DNA of 64,000 nt from Channallabes apus (Eukaryota; Chordata; Actinopteri; Siluriformes; Clariidae): contig CM060121.1 of the NCBI GenBank assembly GCA_030522415.1, forward strand, positions 8,351,976 to 8,415,975. Direction: 5' to 3'. The first letter of the stretch is position 1; every line of letters begins with the position of its first letter. The translations under genes and the position numbers were made by a program. This document shows positions 39,905 through 52,150 of this stretch, piece after piece. The notes beneath the pieces are model-generated. The model searched no databases. It was not told the origin of the DNA and worked only from the letters and a program-made list of their open reading frames with translations.

Positions 39905-40640
39905 ACTTTTAATTCAATTCAATTTTATTTATATAGCGCTTTTAACAATGGTCATTGTCTCAAAGCAGCTTCACAAAAATTAAAGAAATTTAACAAAAAA
40001 ATTATAATAATAATAATAAATAAATAAATAATAATAATAATAATAGAAAATAAATAAATAAAAACAAATAATAATAATAATTATAGAAAAGAAAATAATT
40101 GGAGGTGTGGATGTGTGAGAAAAATGTGCAGATAATGAGACGAATGAATGAAATTTCTCTGATGAGCAAGCCAAGGGTGACGGCGACGGTGGCAAGGAAA
40201 AACTCCCTGAGATGGCAATAGGAAGAAACCTTGAGAGGAACCAGACTCAACAGGGAACCCATCCTCATTTGGGCGATAACAGATAGAAATATAACATCTT
40301 GTGTGTTGTGCAGGTGAAAATTCAATATGACAGAAATTATTTAAATTGACATGAAGACCAGTTCAGCATAGGGACGAGTCAGTAGGTGCAGAGAGCAGAT
40401 GAGGTCTGGATCACTGGAAGCACAGGAGCAGCATGTGTAGCTCCAACCATCATAAAGCTGAATCCAGCTGGAGCTGGTCCTTTTCTGGATGCCTCAGGAA
40501 CCTCGCAGGGTCGGCCTTTGTCTACTGAAGCTGGCAAAATCTCCCGATGCCTCGGGATGGGTAGAGAAATACAGAACAGATGGGGAGAATTAGCGTAGTT
40601 GCCATTCGGTATAGGTGTACTGGAGTATGAGTACTGGGAT
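39905..40640 (+). repeat. Common teleost interspersed repeat, forward copy
   Basis: Starts AATTCAATTTTATTTATATAGC, passes through AAGCAGCTTCACAAA, an AT-rich (AATA)n stretch, AGGAACCAGACTCAACAGGG and ACCCATCCTCATTTGGG. It shares blocks with the reverse copy in COPS6 intron 1. Confidence 0.6.
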
Positions 40641-41215
40641 GAGTTATGTGTATGCCAGATTAAAAAGATGCGTCTTTTATTGCTGTTAAAAGTTGCACTT
40701 TGTCTTCAGTAATTGAAAAGCATGTTCTGTTTGATTGAAAGCAGCTGCCTGACTTGAAGTGAAGAATATCCCAATACATTTCTTTGCCCAAAGTAGTTTT
40801 CACTGTATGTTTTGGATCATTATCCATCTGCTATATGCTATCAGTTTTACAGCAGTGGGAGTTCGAGCAGAGTATAGAGCAGCTCTATACATTTCAGAAT
40901 TCCTTCTGCTACTTTTATCAGCAGCTACTTCTCTGGTGTGGTCTAATCTGGCCTTTCTGTTCTTGAGTGCTTTGCACCTTGTTGTTAAATGTCTGTATTT
41001 ACTTCATAAAGCCATCTCGTGACTGTAAACTCTGAAAACGACTCGCTTACCTACTCAAGTTGTTCTTGACTTGGCTAAATAAAAAGGGTATTGTAAAAAG
41101 GGTTGTTCACCATGGACAGGATTCATCATCATAGTTGCTTTTCTTTACTTCTCTTTAAGGTTCAACCTGTTGTATTAGCCACTCCCAATGTTTTTTTTTT
41201 ATTTTTTTTTATTTT
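40641..41215. other. Intergenic DNA, repeat-like, no gene recognised
   Basis: Two overlapping frames at 40,759-41,022 have no recognisable domain. The stretch reads like decayed transposon sequence. Confidence 0.3.
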
Positions 41216-41224
41216 GTGTTGAAA

Positions 41225-41424
41225 AAAAGTGAGTAAAGCTCCATATCAATATAATAACTTTTAATTTAAATCACAAATGCATTGGAAACCCTGCACATTC
41301 TATTCTGAATCACAACATTTAGAAAAATGTGCTAAATATATTATTAGTTTAATGTAAGTGAAGAAAAACAAATATTAAATTAAAAGTTATTATATCGATA
41401 TGGAGCTTTACTCACTTTTTTTAA
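41225..41424. repeat. Foldback MITE with 47-bp near-perfect inverted arms
   Basis: The left arm (GTGAGTAAAGCTCCATATCA, then ATATAATAACTTTTAATTTAA) and the right arm (its reverse complement, with one difference noticed, CATATCG for CATATCA) enclose about 105 bases of AT-rich DNA. No coding frame. Confidence 0.9.
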
Positions 41425-42610
41425 CACACTGATATTACACCACTTTATCACATGTTGAGAATTGACTGTTACCAAATGCAGCAAATAACACCCAGACCCA
41501 GCTCCAGACCTTTTGTCTGATTGATTAGTCAAGGAACAGGCCGGACCTAGCCATGCAACAGCTTATCAGCCATTTGTTCTATTATTTATTATCCCCCCCC
41601 CCCTTGAATTAAAACTGTGGTGATGTACAGAGCCCAAAAACCAGAAAACTTCCATTTGTTCCAAACTGTATGGGTCTGACTGTACTGTACATGTTAATGG
41701 CATTACACAACATGTATTCTTTTTTTTAATTAATTGTTCATATAAAATCTATAAAGCAGGTGACAGGGTAATTAATTTTTAAAGTGACCTCATCGCTTTA
41801 AGAATATCTGTACAAATAATGTAAAAAGTTGAGAGGCTTTTGTTTCCGAGGATCTTAAACAAGTGACTTGTGGAATAATATTATTATAGGGGGTAACTTT
41901 GGGACAATAATCAAATTTACAACTAAAATTGCTTTCGAAGCAAGAGTTGTATAATATACTTGCATATTTATATAATTCCTAAAATAATGTAGTCGTTTAA
42001 GATTGTGGATCAAGGCGAAAATACCATACATACATACATACATACATACACAATAATTTTTTTTTCAAACAAACAAACATATATCAATCTTATTCTTTAC
42101 ATACATCATCGTTCTTGTTTTTAAATCAATCAAATTCTTTACATTCCTCATCATTCTTACATTTAAAGATCATCTGTTTGAAAAGGAGGGGGGTGAGTGG
42201 AGAGGAGAGCGGATGACGGGTGGGGGAATGGGGGGGTGAGCGGAGAGGAGAACGGATGACGCGCGCCGGGGGGGCGCAGAGTATAGTTCACCTCTCCCAA
42301 ATGAAGCGGACAAGTAGGGGGCTAAATTATGTCTACCTGACTTTCTTACAAATAACGCACATTTCATTCAAAATATTATAAACACACCAATAATTTGCAC
42401 TTTTTTAATTTATTTAATTGTGTGAAATGGCAACTCCTGGGGAGGGAGTCTCGCCCAGGGAGCAATTCAGTGTAGAACCGCCACTGCCCAGACCTCAACA
42501 CAATAACTCAAATATGGTAGTAGTAGGGTATTATAAAGTATATAAAGTGCTTTCTGATTTAAAATTTGTTTCGTTTTTCTCAGGACAGCCAACTTCCCCC
42601 TTACGTGTTT
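41425..42610. other. AT-rich intergenic DNA, no gene recognised
   Basis: Holds a C homopolymer (41,594-41,604), a (CATA)n run near 42,026-42,050 and a G-rich stretch at 42,186-42,275. No convincing coding region. Confidence 0.35.
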
Positions 42611-42614
42611 AATG

Positions 42615-43812
42615 TGTGGTTTCTAACAGATTTTGTTGTCTATGATCACTCCAAGAAATTTTATTTCGTTTACTTTTTCAATATACACATTATCAATACA
42701 TATTTTTACTTAATTTAGTCTCTTTTGATTACCAAATAGCATAAATTTAGTTTTACTTAAATTTAGTGACAATTTATTTATGTCAAACCATTTTTTAAAT
42801 TTATGTATTTCTTTTGTGGTCACCTCCAATATCTTTTGCAGTTCTACCCCAGAACAAAAGATATTTGTGTCATCTGCAAACATTACAAATTTAAGTATCT
42901 TTGACACTTTGCAAATGTCATTTACAGTATATACATAATAAACAATTTTGGCCCTAAAACACAGATCCTTGTGGTACCCCACATGCTATATTTATTAATC
43001 CAGATTTTTGCTGATATATTTGCACCTATTGTTGCCTATTAGATATATAGCTTTTTATCCAGTCTGATACTATTCCCCTAAAACCATATTTCTCAATTTT
43101 TCTTAATAATATGTCATGGTTGACTGTGTCGAATGCTTTCTTTAGATCTAAGAACAACCCTATTGCATACTTCTTTTTATCAATACATTCAGTAATTTCT
43201 TCTATCAAATCCATCAGTGCCATAGCTGTTGACCTATTATTCCTGAAGCCATACTGGCTATCTGTCAGCAACTCATGTTTGTCAACAAACTCATCTAATC
43301 GTTTGATAAAGAGTTTTTCTAATATTTTTGAGAACTGGGAAAGTAATGGTCTGGTCTATAATTAGTAAACTGGTGCTTATCTCCTGTTTTGAAAATAGGA
43401 ATAACCTTTTATTTGGAAAAACCCCGTTTTGAAAAGACAGATTAAAAATGTATGTTAATGGTTTTACAATACCATCAATAACACTCTTTATTGTTTCCTT
43501 GTCAATATCATTCCAATCTATACTAGTTTTATTCTTAAGTTCTTTAACAATGTCATAGATTTCTTTCTCGTCCACTGCTCTTAAAAAGACTGAGCTATTA
43601 TTTCTTTCAACATAATCCATAGCGTCTATTTCAGTCTCAACACTTATCTCCTCTTCCAGTTTTGTCCCTATATTAACAAAGAATTTATTAAATTCATTTA
43701 CTACTTCTTTCATGTTTGTAATACTATTTTTGTGTACTTCAAAATATTGAGGATAATTTATATTACTTGTCCCTTTCTTAATTATATGATTCAGTACTTT
43801 CCACCTGGTTTA
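42615..43812 (-). mobile_element. 5'-truncated LINE reverse-transcriptase relic
   Basis: The minus strand encodes LTDSQYGFRNNRSTAMALMD, then GLFLDLKKAFDTVNHDILL (43,271-43,026), then FVMFADDTNIFCSGVELQ with the catalytic DD (about 42,900-42,850) and LSLNLSKTKFMLFG. This is the usual block order of a non-LTR reverse transcriptase of the jockey/CR1/L2 sort. Upstream, 43,713-43,400 carries the linker before the RT. Frameshifts separate the pieces and no endonuclease is seen. It is dead. Confidence 0.85.
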
Positions 43813-44044
43813 CTCAAGACCCCTGACACGGTTGTTGTTTGACTACCACAGCAGGTATGGTGCTCATTAATGTGTGTAAGAGAGCAAGAGATACGTGGCA
43901 GTGCTTTCTACTTTTATGCCCTGAGTGTCCTGCAGTGTGTGTGTGTGTGTGTGTGTGAGGGAGTGCGGGATCAGTGGAAAAAGCTATAGTTAACAGAAAA
44001 CAGCTGCTTTTGAGCACTAATAAACACACACTGCAGGGCACTAC

Positions 44045-44050
44045 CTTTAT
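44045..44050 (-). terminator. Candidate actinodin polyadenylation signal
   Basis: AATAAA on the minus strand about 450 bases after the actinodin stop. Another hexamer overlaps the stop itself at 44496-44501 but would leave almost no 3' UTR. Confidence 0.4.
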
Positions 44051-44500
44051 TAGCCCAGCCTTTACATACACACCTTAATGAGCAAGGCAACCTGAGGTGA
44101 TATACAGTACACACACTGCAGGACATTGCCACGTTTCACATACACACATGCACAAATGCTGAGAAAGTATACAAAACACAAAACATATTTTAATTAGTTT
44201 TTTTTATATGGATGTGAAATATATAAACAAAACAAACATATTCAGTCAGAATTAGTAAAAAAAAAAAGTAACAATTGGAAACTCTGTGTGGAGCCCTGGT
44301 GTTGTTGTGTTTGTTTTGTGAAGGTCTAAAGCCAGGGTTATACGTGACACCGCTACGTGGCAGCTACTCGAGATGGAGAATTAACTGGTTTGTCCACTAG
44401 GGGGCTGGATGTTCACAGGATACGCACAACATTCTTCTCACGTACGTATAGTTAGAGCGAGTAAACCCCCGGCATAACTACCTCCTGATTTCCTGTTTAT

Positions 44501-45820
44501 TTATTTGATGTTGGGGGATGGGTAGGAAAAGCGAGCGGGGTTGTACAGCTCTGCATTGTAGTCATATGGATACGGAGAACCGTAGTACGGGTAGGCTGGC
44601 TTCTTAGCAATAGGAGCAGGTGGTGCTGGTGTCTCCTCCTCCTCCTCCTCCTCTTCATCCTCCTCAGGCTCAGGCTCTGGTGGAGGAGGTAGAGTTTTAC
44701 CCTTCATGGGGCGAGGAGGGTTGTCAATGAGGCAATCGGGATCCCAGTAAGGGTCACAATCAAACTCCATTTTTTTACGGACTATAGGTGAGGGAGGAGG
44801 AACAGGGGCGGGGCCTTTGACTGAGGCAGGTGGGGGAGGTGGTGGGCCTTGCAGCTTACAGTTGGGATGATATCGGGGGTCACAAAGCACAGGAACTGCC
44901 CCTGTAGGCAGGTAGACAATGTGAGGCTTACACAGAGGATCTCTGGCGTTACACAGATGAATAACATCAGCCTGAGATGGCACCAAGGCAGAGGGGCCTT
45001 TTACAAGTGCAGGAGGTGGGGCAGGGGTTTGTTTAGGGGGATGAGGAGGAGCAGGGCCTTTCATAGAAGCAGGAGGACGGGGTAGTTTGCAGTTTTTGTC
45101 TTTAGACGGGTCACATCTAAGCAGCCCTGGGATGCCAAGCTTATTCTGGAAGGTGGCCGCATCAGGACCGTATGTCTGCTCCAGTTGTCTCATCTGTTGA
45201 TACAGTGTTCTGATCCGGTCAATCTCATACAGCTGTGCAGCAGAATACAGGAAACACACAAAGAACATGATTATGACTTCCATTTCATACCTCAACTAAG
45301 TAATCTATCATCTAAATAATGTTTAGCTGATTTAGTGGTGGTGGTACGGTGGCTTAGTGCTTAACACTGTTGCTTTGTCCGGGTTCTATTCTGTGTCGTT
45401 CGGGTCTGTGTGCTTGGAGTTTGTTTTCCCTATGCTTGGTGGGTTTCCTCCCACAGTCCGAAGACATGCAAATTAGGCTAATTGGTGTGCCCAAATTGCC
45501 TGTAGTGTGTGTGTGTATGATTGTTGACCGGAGGTCCTACCAAGGTTGTAAAAATGGGAATAAATACAATGGTTACCATTGGCGTCCACAGTCCCTAGTT
45601 TGATTACAGAGGTTCCTAAATGGATGGATGGATGGATTTAGTGGTAGCCTTTTAATGTTATATCTGTTTCCTTTTACAAACTTTTTTAAATAATAAGTAA
45701 AACTAGCTAGCTATTTAGCTAGCTACAGGGACCACCCGATAGACTATTATCACGATACCTATGTGCTGATTTGATTTATATTGCAAACCACTAAATATCA
45801 TGATTTAAAATATATCCCAA

Positions 45821-45889
<69 letters not shown>

Positions 45890-47839
45890 CTTAAAAAAAA
45901 AAAAAGATTTCTAATTCTTAAGAAAATTTTGCAAAAATTTTTTATTATTGCACTGCTATTTAGCTACTTCATCTGAACGTCCTTGTATCAGGCTAGGCAG
46001 CTAGCGGTGTTATAATATGCCACTGTTACCTAGCTATATATAGTACGTTTGTGCTAAGGTCCTCCAATAACCATATGCCTTATAAATAACATTATTTTAG
46101 GGCTATTAAGAACAAGCTCATTCATTCATTCATTTTCTATACCGCTTAATCCTGTGTTCAGGGTCGCGGGGGACCTGGAGCCTATCCCAGGAGACTTCGG
46201 GCACTAGGCGGGGTACACCCTGGACAGGGTGCCAATCCATCGCAGGGCACACACACATACACACACTCACACACCCAATCACACACTATGGTCAATTAGG
46301 GAACACCAATTAGCCTAGCCTGCATATCTTTGGACTGTGGGAGGAAACCGGAGTACCCGGAGGAAACCCACCAAGCACGGGGAGAACATGCAAACTCCAT
46401 GCACACAGAGACAGGAATCGAGCCTGGCCGGGGAATCGAACCCAGACCCTGGAGGTGCAAGGCGACAGTGCTAACCACTACACCACCGTGCCGCCAATAA
46501 TAATAATAATAATAATAATAGTTATTTCATTTTAAAGTATTTTAATTAGGTGGTTTAAGAGATGAGGATCAGTTGTTTGTGTGGATTCACTTCATGAGCT
46601 AATTAATTTTTCGGCTGATGTTCTCACTGTAGCGGTCTGTTACTGTGTACTAGGTCATGTAGGACTTTTTTGTAGTTCTGTGCAGGTCAGATGTGTTCAG
46701 TGCTTACCCCCTCAGTATGGCCAATGCTGCTGTAGTAGCGGTAATAGGACTGGAAGTCAGGATACTGCCGGTACCAGCGAGTGTCCGCGTTCCGCCGAGA
46801 GCGTGAGAGAAACCCATTAGCTTGAGTCGCATCTATACTGACTGTATCCGATTCTGAAAGGAGGAGGAAAGAGAAAGAGTTGAATGGCACTTCAGTAAGA
46901 GAAGAAGTTAGAAAAAGTACTATAGTGTAATTTTTTCTAAGAAAAATGTTTACCTTCTGGCTTAATGCCATTGAGCAGCGACTTCCCTTCTGACCATTCT
47001 GCACAACAGATCAATAACTTTACATCAATTATATCTCAATAATACACATTAGGTTACAGTAACACACCAATTTCATTACTGTACAGTAACACACAAACCA
47101 CGTCATAGAGTAACCCAATTATAAGATTGCATATATAGAACGTATAGGTGTATAGAACAGATGTGAAAAGAGTGTGTCCCAGACAAAGCAGATGAAAAGT
47201 TCAAGACACAGAACAAGACAAGATCAGGGAACAATGCATCAGACGTGTTAAGGAAGGCGGGGCTGGTAAAATGGCTTTAAGAGTCCGGGAAGACGAGGGA
47301 GGATGAGACCTACAGCTGGCGGTAATGTAACCCACTAGATTCCAACCGCCATTAAACAATAAAGAATTAGAAGAAGATACAAGGTTTCAATTAGGGATTT
47401 TCGATCAGTTTGGGGGAAAGGGGCGTGTCAGAGACCACAGAGACACGCCTTATCTGGTCTGAGGCTAATGTTGCCTTACAGTAGTAGGTATTAGGCCAAA
47501 GTCTGTAATTTAACTTGAATCATATCAAAACACTGCATTTTTGTTTATTTATTTATCCTTTTTTTTTTATTATTAAAAATTCAAACTCACAAAATGGAGT
47601 CTTCTAGGGATTCGTAAAGGAAGGCTAGAACATACGTACAGATTTATTTGCCTTAATTAAATGAAAAACAAGCTACTATTAACGAATGAATTATTGATTC
47701 ATTTTAGTAATTTCATTTACATTGAATGGGTTTCTTTTTAAACTTTTTAAATCGTATGAACTCAAAAACAGAAGAGTAATTGATACTCACGTGACAGGAG
47801 AACAATGCAGCACAACGCACGAAGGAGCTTCAGGACCAT
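44501..47839 (-). CDS. and: Actinodin-family actinotrichia protein
   Basis: Actinodins are secreted structural proteins of actinotrichia, the fibrils that stiffen fish fin folds; the family is known in fishes and absent from tetrapods. Coding exons: 47839-47791, 46998-46954, 46853-46708, 45232-44501; phases join to 323 residues. The first exon encodes a signal peptide ([16 protein letters not shown]). Exon 3 holds a basic RSRRN site, a possible proprotein cleavage point, then [16 protein letters not shown]. Exon 4 begins [18 protein letters not shown]. Four double-cysteine motifs follow, [26 protein letters not shown] and CDPYWDPDC, separated by proline-rich linkers with repeated MKG/VKGPAP. 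An acidic glutamate run ([11 protein letters not shown]) and a Tyr/Pro-rich end close it. It lies between convergent COPS6 and MCM7. Which paralogue it is (and1-4) cannot be told by eye. Confidence 0.92.
45345..45637 (+). repeat. Diverged SINE-like copy
   Basis: GGTACGGTGGCTTAGTGCTTAAC, TTTCCTCCCACAGTCCGAAG and ATGCAAATTAGGCTAATTGG match the main SINE family; the tail is GGATGGATGGATGG. It lies in the last actinodin intron. Confidence 0.7.
45822..45906. repeat. (AT)n, poly-T and poly-A tract
   Basis: An AT run to about 45,856, then about 30 T, then an A run, in an actinodin intron. Confidence 0.9.
46119..46493 (-). repeat. SINE-like retroposon, young subfamily
   Basis: Nearly identical to 5281-5660 over its length: ATTCATTTTCTATACCGC, GTCGCGGGGGACCTGGAG, to ACCACCGTGCCGCC. 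It lies in an actinodin intron. Confidence 0.9.
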
Positions 47840-47843
47840 GTTG

Positions 47844-48288
47844 GCTGTGTGGACAAATACACATGAGTGTCTTACTTATTGATATAATTATTAATACAGC
47901 TAAGTAATGGCATGCCACCTGTACACCTAAATTTGACTGTAATCTTAACCTTTGTAAACAAAATGATTGTAATGATACTTACAAGGTCCACACCAGCTTG
48001 GACATATAACACTATGATTACTGAATTATTCACTGGTATGTGTACAAGTGGACGTGTATGTGTCTGAGTCAGTGAGCCTTGAACAATATTCTTTAGGGAA
48101 ATGCTACCCTGTTTTTTTTTTTTTTAAGGATAAATTCTATCGAATGTAGCGCATGTACAAATATTAACATGATGTAACTGTATCGATGTCTTAAAAGTTT
48201 GGAGAATCTTAGGACATTTCTACACATTAAAAAAAAATTTTTTTTTAGGAAAGTTCTACTACTACCACTACAATTATTATTATGAATT

Positions 48289-48347
<59 letters not shown>

Positions 48348-49082
48348 AATAAAAATAAGAATACAGAGTGACCCAAAAGTCTGGACCGATATATGTTTTC
48401 ATACATGAAATCTGTGAAATTTATATTTTTCTTTATATTTCAGACTGAAAATGGCTTTGAAACTAAAAATATAAAGATCAAACAAAACTCAACACAATGT
48501 ACTCAATACACCACAAACACAAGACAAGATTCTTCTTATAGACAACTTGAATTTCAAAAGATCATGTAAATGAATCATGTTCCAAAATTCTAAAGTATAC
48601 TCTATTTAATGATCTTTAAAAAATCAACCTATCTCCTTTATGAAGAGGTAAAATTAAATTTTCTTTATTTAACCTAGAGCCAAAGGTAAAGAAGGTAAAA
48701 TGGTGAAGAAGGAATGAGACAGGAAAGAGAGGGAGAGAGGAGAAACAGATTACATAGGATGCAAGTATCCTCCAGTTGAATTTAGTACGTTTTAAATATA
48801 GCTTAGGATTTAATTTGCTTTCATGATGATAAAGAGTTATTTTTTAGAATAACTAAATATTTCCTAGAATGCACCATTATAATTTCCTGCATATTAAGCA
48901 TTAATTTAAGACTTCTTGGTCATTGTTTCCTGTTAAAGATCTTTCTTTTAGTGTCACAGTTATACAAAATATTTCATGATTTTATACCATTAATATCATC
49001 CAAGAATACCAGTATATAATCATCTACATTCTTATATACGTGTGTATATTACTAACGTGTAGCCATGTGATGTAAACTCACC
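47844..49082 (-). other. Actinodin 5' intron
   Basis: Bounded by a CAAG|GTGAGT donor at 49082/49081 and a CACACAG|CC acceptor at 47845/47844. It holds an (AAT)n repeat at about 48,291-48,342. No other gene was recognised. Confidence 0.65.
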
Positions 49083-49180
49083 TTGCACACGAGTCCACTT
49101 CTCCTGCACCACATCATGCTCAGGTGTGTTAAATACACCCCTGCCTGTCACTCATGCAGGTCGGATAAATGATTGGCTTA
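49083..49180 (-). promoter_or_regulatory. Actinodin core promoter and leader exon
   Basis: On the minus strand a CCAAT box (AGCCAATCA, near 49,175) precedes a TATA-like GTATTTAAC (near 49,130). The leader exon follows, ending at the donor CAAG|GTGAGT (49,082). Spacing fits a TATA promoter with a start near 49,100. The leader contains an ATGATG; the short frame from it runs across the splice and stops just past the main start codon. The exact start is inferred. Confidence 0.55.
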
Positions 49181-49616
49181 TTTGTTCTGCAGAGCCCCGC
49201 CCAACACTACCACACCCCAACAACCGCCCCGCCTCTTTCCTCCCCGCGGCGCTCTAATAAATGTCTGGAGGAAAACCTGCACTCAGCACTTTCTACACAG
49301 AAGCAGTAAAACTCTGTAACTGCAGGGTACACATGTACATACACACACACATTACAGGACACAGCTTCTCCATACACCCCAAAAAATGAAAAATGATGGC
49401 CAGAGTCATAATTTCAGCTTGTAATTTCAGTGTGTAGTGATTAGTGTGTCTGTCCAGCCCTGTAAAACTGACAGTGTGTTGAACCGAGCACTGAAACACA
49501 CGGACAAAATGAAGCGTTGTGCCAATTCCAGATGTTTGGAGGCGACGTTATAAAACCGCTCCACATTCCGGATGTGTTAAAAGTTGCCGAACACACTTTA
49601 ACAGGAGTGCAAGATT

Positions 49617-49740
49617 TATGCTCCACAGAGTAGGGTGTAAAGAGATCAAACACACACACAGAGGAACCGATGGAAAGATTCTAGCTGTTTAGTTGCAAAA
49701 CATCTGCTGTTTTTGTTTAAAAAGAAAGAAAGAAAAAAAG
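49617..49740. repeat. Direct duplication, copy 1 (upstream of actinodin)
   Basis: About 120 bases, from CTCCACAGAGTAGGGTGTAAAG to TTTGTTTAAAAAGAAAGAAAG, recur almost unchanged at 50,806-50,926. Confidence 0.9.
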
Positions 49741-50329
49741 AAAGAAACATTTTGCTTAGTGGGGACCAGTCGGATGTCCTCTCAATGTCACATCTGACAG
49801 ATCCATCTATACACACAAACACACTCAAAGACACACACAGAAATGAGCTGCAGATGGAACTGACAAGCAGAGAAATATCATTTAAAATATGACTGTAGTT
49901 GTATAGACACAATTTTGCGTAAGCTGGTGTCCCAAATTATACTACATGTATATACAGTACAGTATGCCTGTTTTCTTTGCTAATGCCAGGTTAGACTAGC
50001 TAATGTAATTAACTAATCAGAAATGTAAATTGGCTAGAGCATGCCAAATTCTAACTAATGGCAAATGCAGTTTAATTACATGCCATTTTCTTCAGGTTAG
50101 TTAATTAGTAAACCACATAGATGGATTTAGCATTGTTGCAAATCAGCGTAGTTGCTTCTACCAGTCGAAAGTAATTAAGGATTGATTCATCCAGGTCAAA
50201 AATCACATGTACATTTTTATTTCTTGTTTACTGTGCTTACTGCAACCCTGTTTCTAATAATCAGGAACAATATATTTTAAATATTATATATTGGTTAATA
50301 AATGTATTTTACCATTATTATTCCATTCC

Positions 50330-50690
50330 TTAATCCTGTGTTCAGGGTCGCGGGGGACCTGGAGCCTATCCCAGGAGACTTCGGGCACTAGGCGGGGTAC
50401 ACCCTGGACAGGGTGCCAATCCATCGCAGGGCACACACACATACACACACACTCCCACACCCAATCACACACTACGGGCAATTTAGGAACGCCAATTAAC
50501 CTAACCTGCATATCTTTGGACTGTGGGAGGAAACCGGAGTACCCGGAGGAAACCCACCAAGCACGGGGAGAACATGCAAACTCCATGCACACAGAGACAG
50601 GAATCGAGCCTGGCCGGGGAATCGAACCCAGACCCTGGAGGTGCAAGGCGACAGTGCTAACCACTACACCACCGTGCGGCCGCATGTAGA
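50330..50690 (-). repeat. SINE-like retroposon, young subfamily
   Basis: Nearly identical to 5281-5660 and 46119-46493: CTTAATCCTGTGTTCAGGG, AGGCGGGGTACACCCTGGAC, to CTACACCACCGTGC. It lies between the two copies of the 120-base duplication. Confidence 0.9.
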
Positions 50691-50805
50691 TGTAGATAAG
50701 GATAAGAAAAATTCTAATAAAAATAGATTTTCCCCTCTGAGTGAACTGAATGAGAAGCAAATGATTGCTAATGGTAACATTTTTTACAACAATAGATAGC
50801 AGCTG

Positions 50806-50926
50806 TAGAGCTCCACAGAGTTGGGTGTAAAGAGATCAAACACACACACACAGAGGAACCGATGGAAAGATTCTAGCTGTTTAGTTGCAAAACATCTGCT
50901 GTTTTTGTTTAAAAAGAAAGAAAGAA
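50806..50926. repeat. Direct duplication, copy 2
   Basis: Matches 49,617-49,740: GTGTAAAGAGATCAAACACAC, GAGGAACCGATGGAAAGATT, CTAGCTGTTTAGTTGC. One extra CA unit and single-base differences separate the copies. Confidence 0.9.
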
Positions 50927-50954
50927 TAAGAGCATAATTCTTTGGTTAATGTTA

Positions 50955-51270
50955 AATACAAAATTAGTTATGTAAATAAATACTTTGCCTGATTGGTTGT
51001 GACAAATTGATTTCTTGATTCACCTGGTCTGGCAGTAATCATGCCTGGGTGTGGCAAGTGAAATTTAACTACAAAAAATGTGGTTTATCATTTTAAACTT
51101 TTTTTTACAGACGGCTCTGCAGGTTTTGACTGCTGTTTTTCCTAAATAAATAAAATCACTATTTTTAGCATTTTTGTGCCATATTAAAATGTTTTGACGA
51201 TTTTTATCAATAAAGTGTGACCGAACAAAAAATCAGGAAGGGTCAAATACTTTTTCACAGCACTGGTGCA
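50955..51270. mobile_element. Internally deleted Tc1-like element
   Basis: Blocks CTGGTCTGGCAGTAATCATG, CTGGGTGTGGCAAGTG and the end GGGTCAAATACTTTTTCACAGCACTG resemble the ends of the Tc1 relic at 5.75-6.92 kb. No transposase remains. Confidence 0.6.
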
Positions 51271-51399
51271 TACATTGGTCCACAAATGTTGTTAAAAAAT
51301 GGCCTTGACGATATTCCTGGTTTGTCCTGTGACTCTAATTAGGCCAATTAGGCTTCAGTAACAGGGTTACACACATACTGTGGAAACATAATTGTTTTC

Positions 51400-52150
51400 A
51401 GTCTCACTGGAGCCTATCCCAGGGGACATTTGGCAGTGTACACCTTACACAATTTAGTGTTGGAGGTTTCATGGCTACATTCTTCATTGATTGCACATTC
51501 CACCAGTAAGAGCAGAGTGTGAATGTTTAATTAGCATGGTTTTGCTTGAGGACAAATTGTTGGTGCAGGTCTCGCTGGTGGATCTGTGACCAAGACAGCA
51601 AGTCTCTGTGATGTATCAAGAGCCATGGCATCCAAGGTAATGTCAATGGTGCTTGGATCAGTGATGGTTTGGGCTGCAATATCATGGCATAACCCTAGGC
51701 CCAATACTTGTTCTAGATGACTTGGCGCGTCACTGCCAAGGACTACCGAACCATTCTAGAGGACCATGTGCACCCAATGGTTCAAGCATTGCATCCTGAA
51801 GGCGGTGCCGTGTATCAGGATGATAATGTACTGATACACACAGCAAGACTAGTGACAGTGGTTTGGTGAACATGAAAGTGAAATTGAACAAAAGCTGAAC
51901 ATCTCCCATGGCCTGCACGGTCACCAGATCTAAATATTATTGAGTCACTTTGGGGTGTTCTGGAGGAGCCAGTCAGGAAACCTTTTCCTCTACCAGGATC
52001 ACATAGTGACCTGGCCACTATTCTGCAAGAAGAATGGCTCAAAATCACTCTGGCCACTGTGCAGGACTTGTATCTGTCATTCCCAAGACAAATTGATGCT
52101 GTATTGGCCGCAAAAGGAGGCCGTGCACCATACTAATTAATTATTGTGAT
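51400..52150 (+). mobile_element. Tc1-like transposase relic
   Basis: Plus-strand pieces in shifting frames carry motifs of a Tc1 catalytic core: a GGSVMVWG-type region near 51,660, QDDNV (51,817), the HGLHGHQI block replacing WPARSPDLN (about 51,905), and a C-terminal segment to 52,135. It has many frameshifts and is non-functional. Confidence 0.65.
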
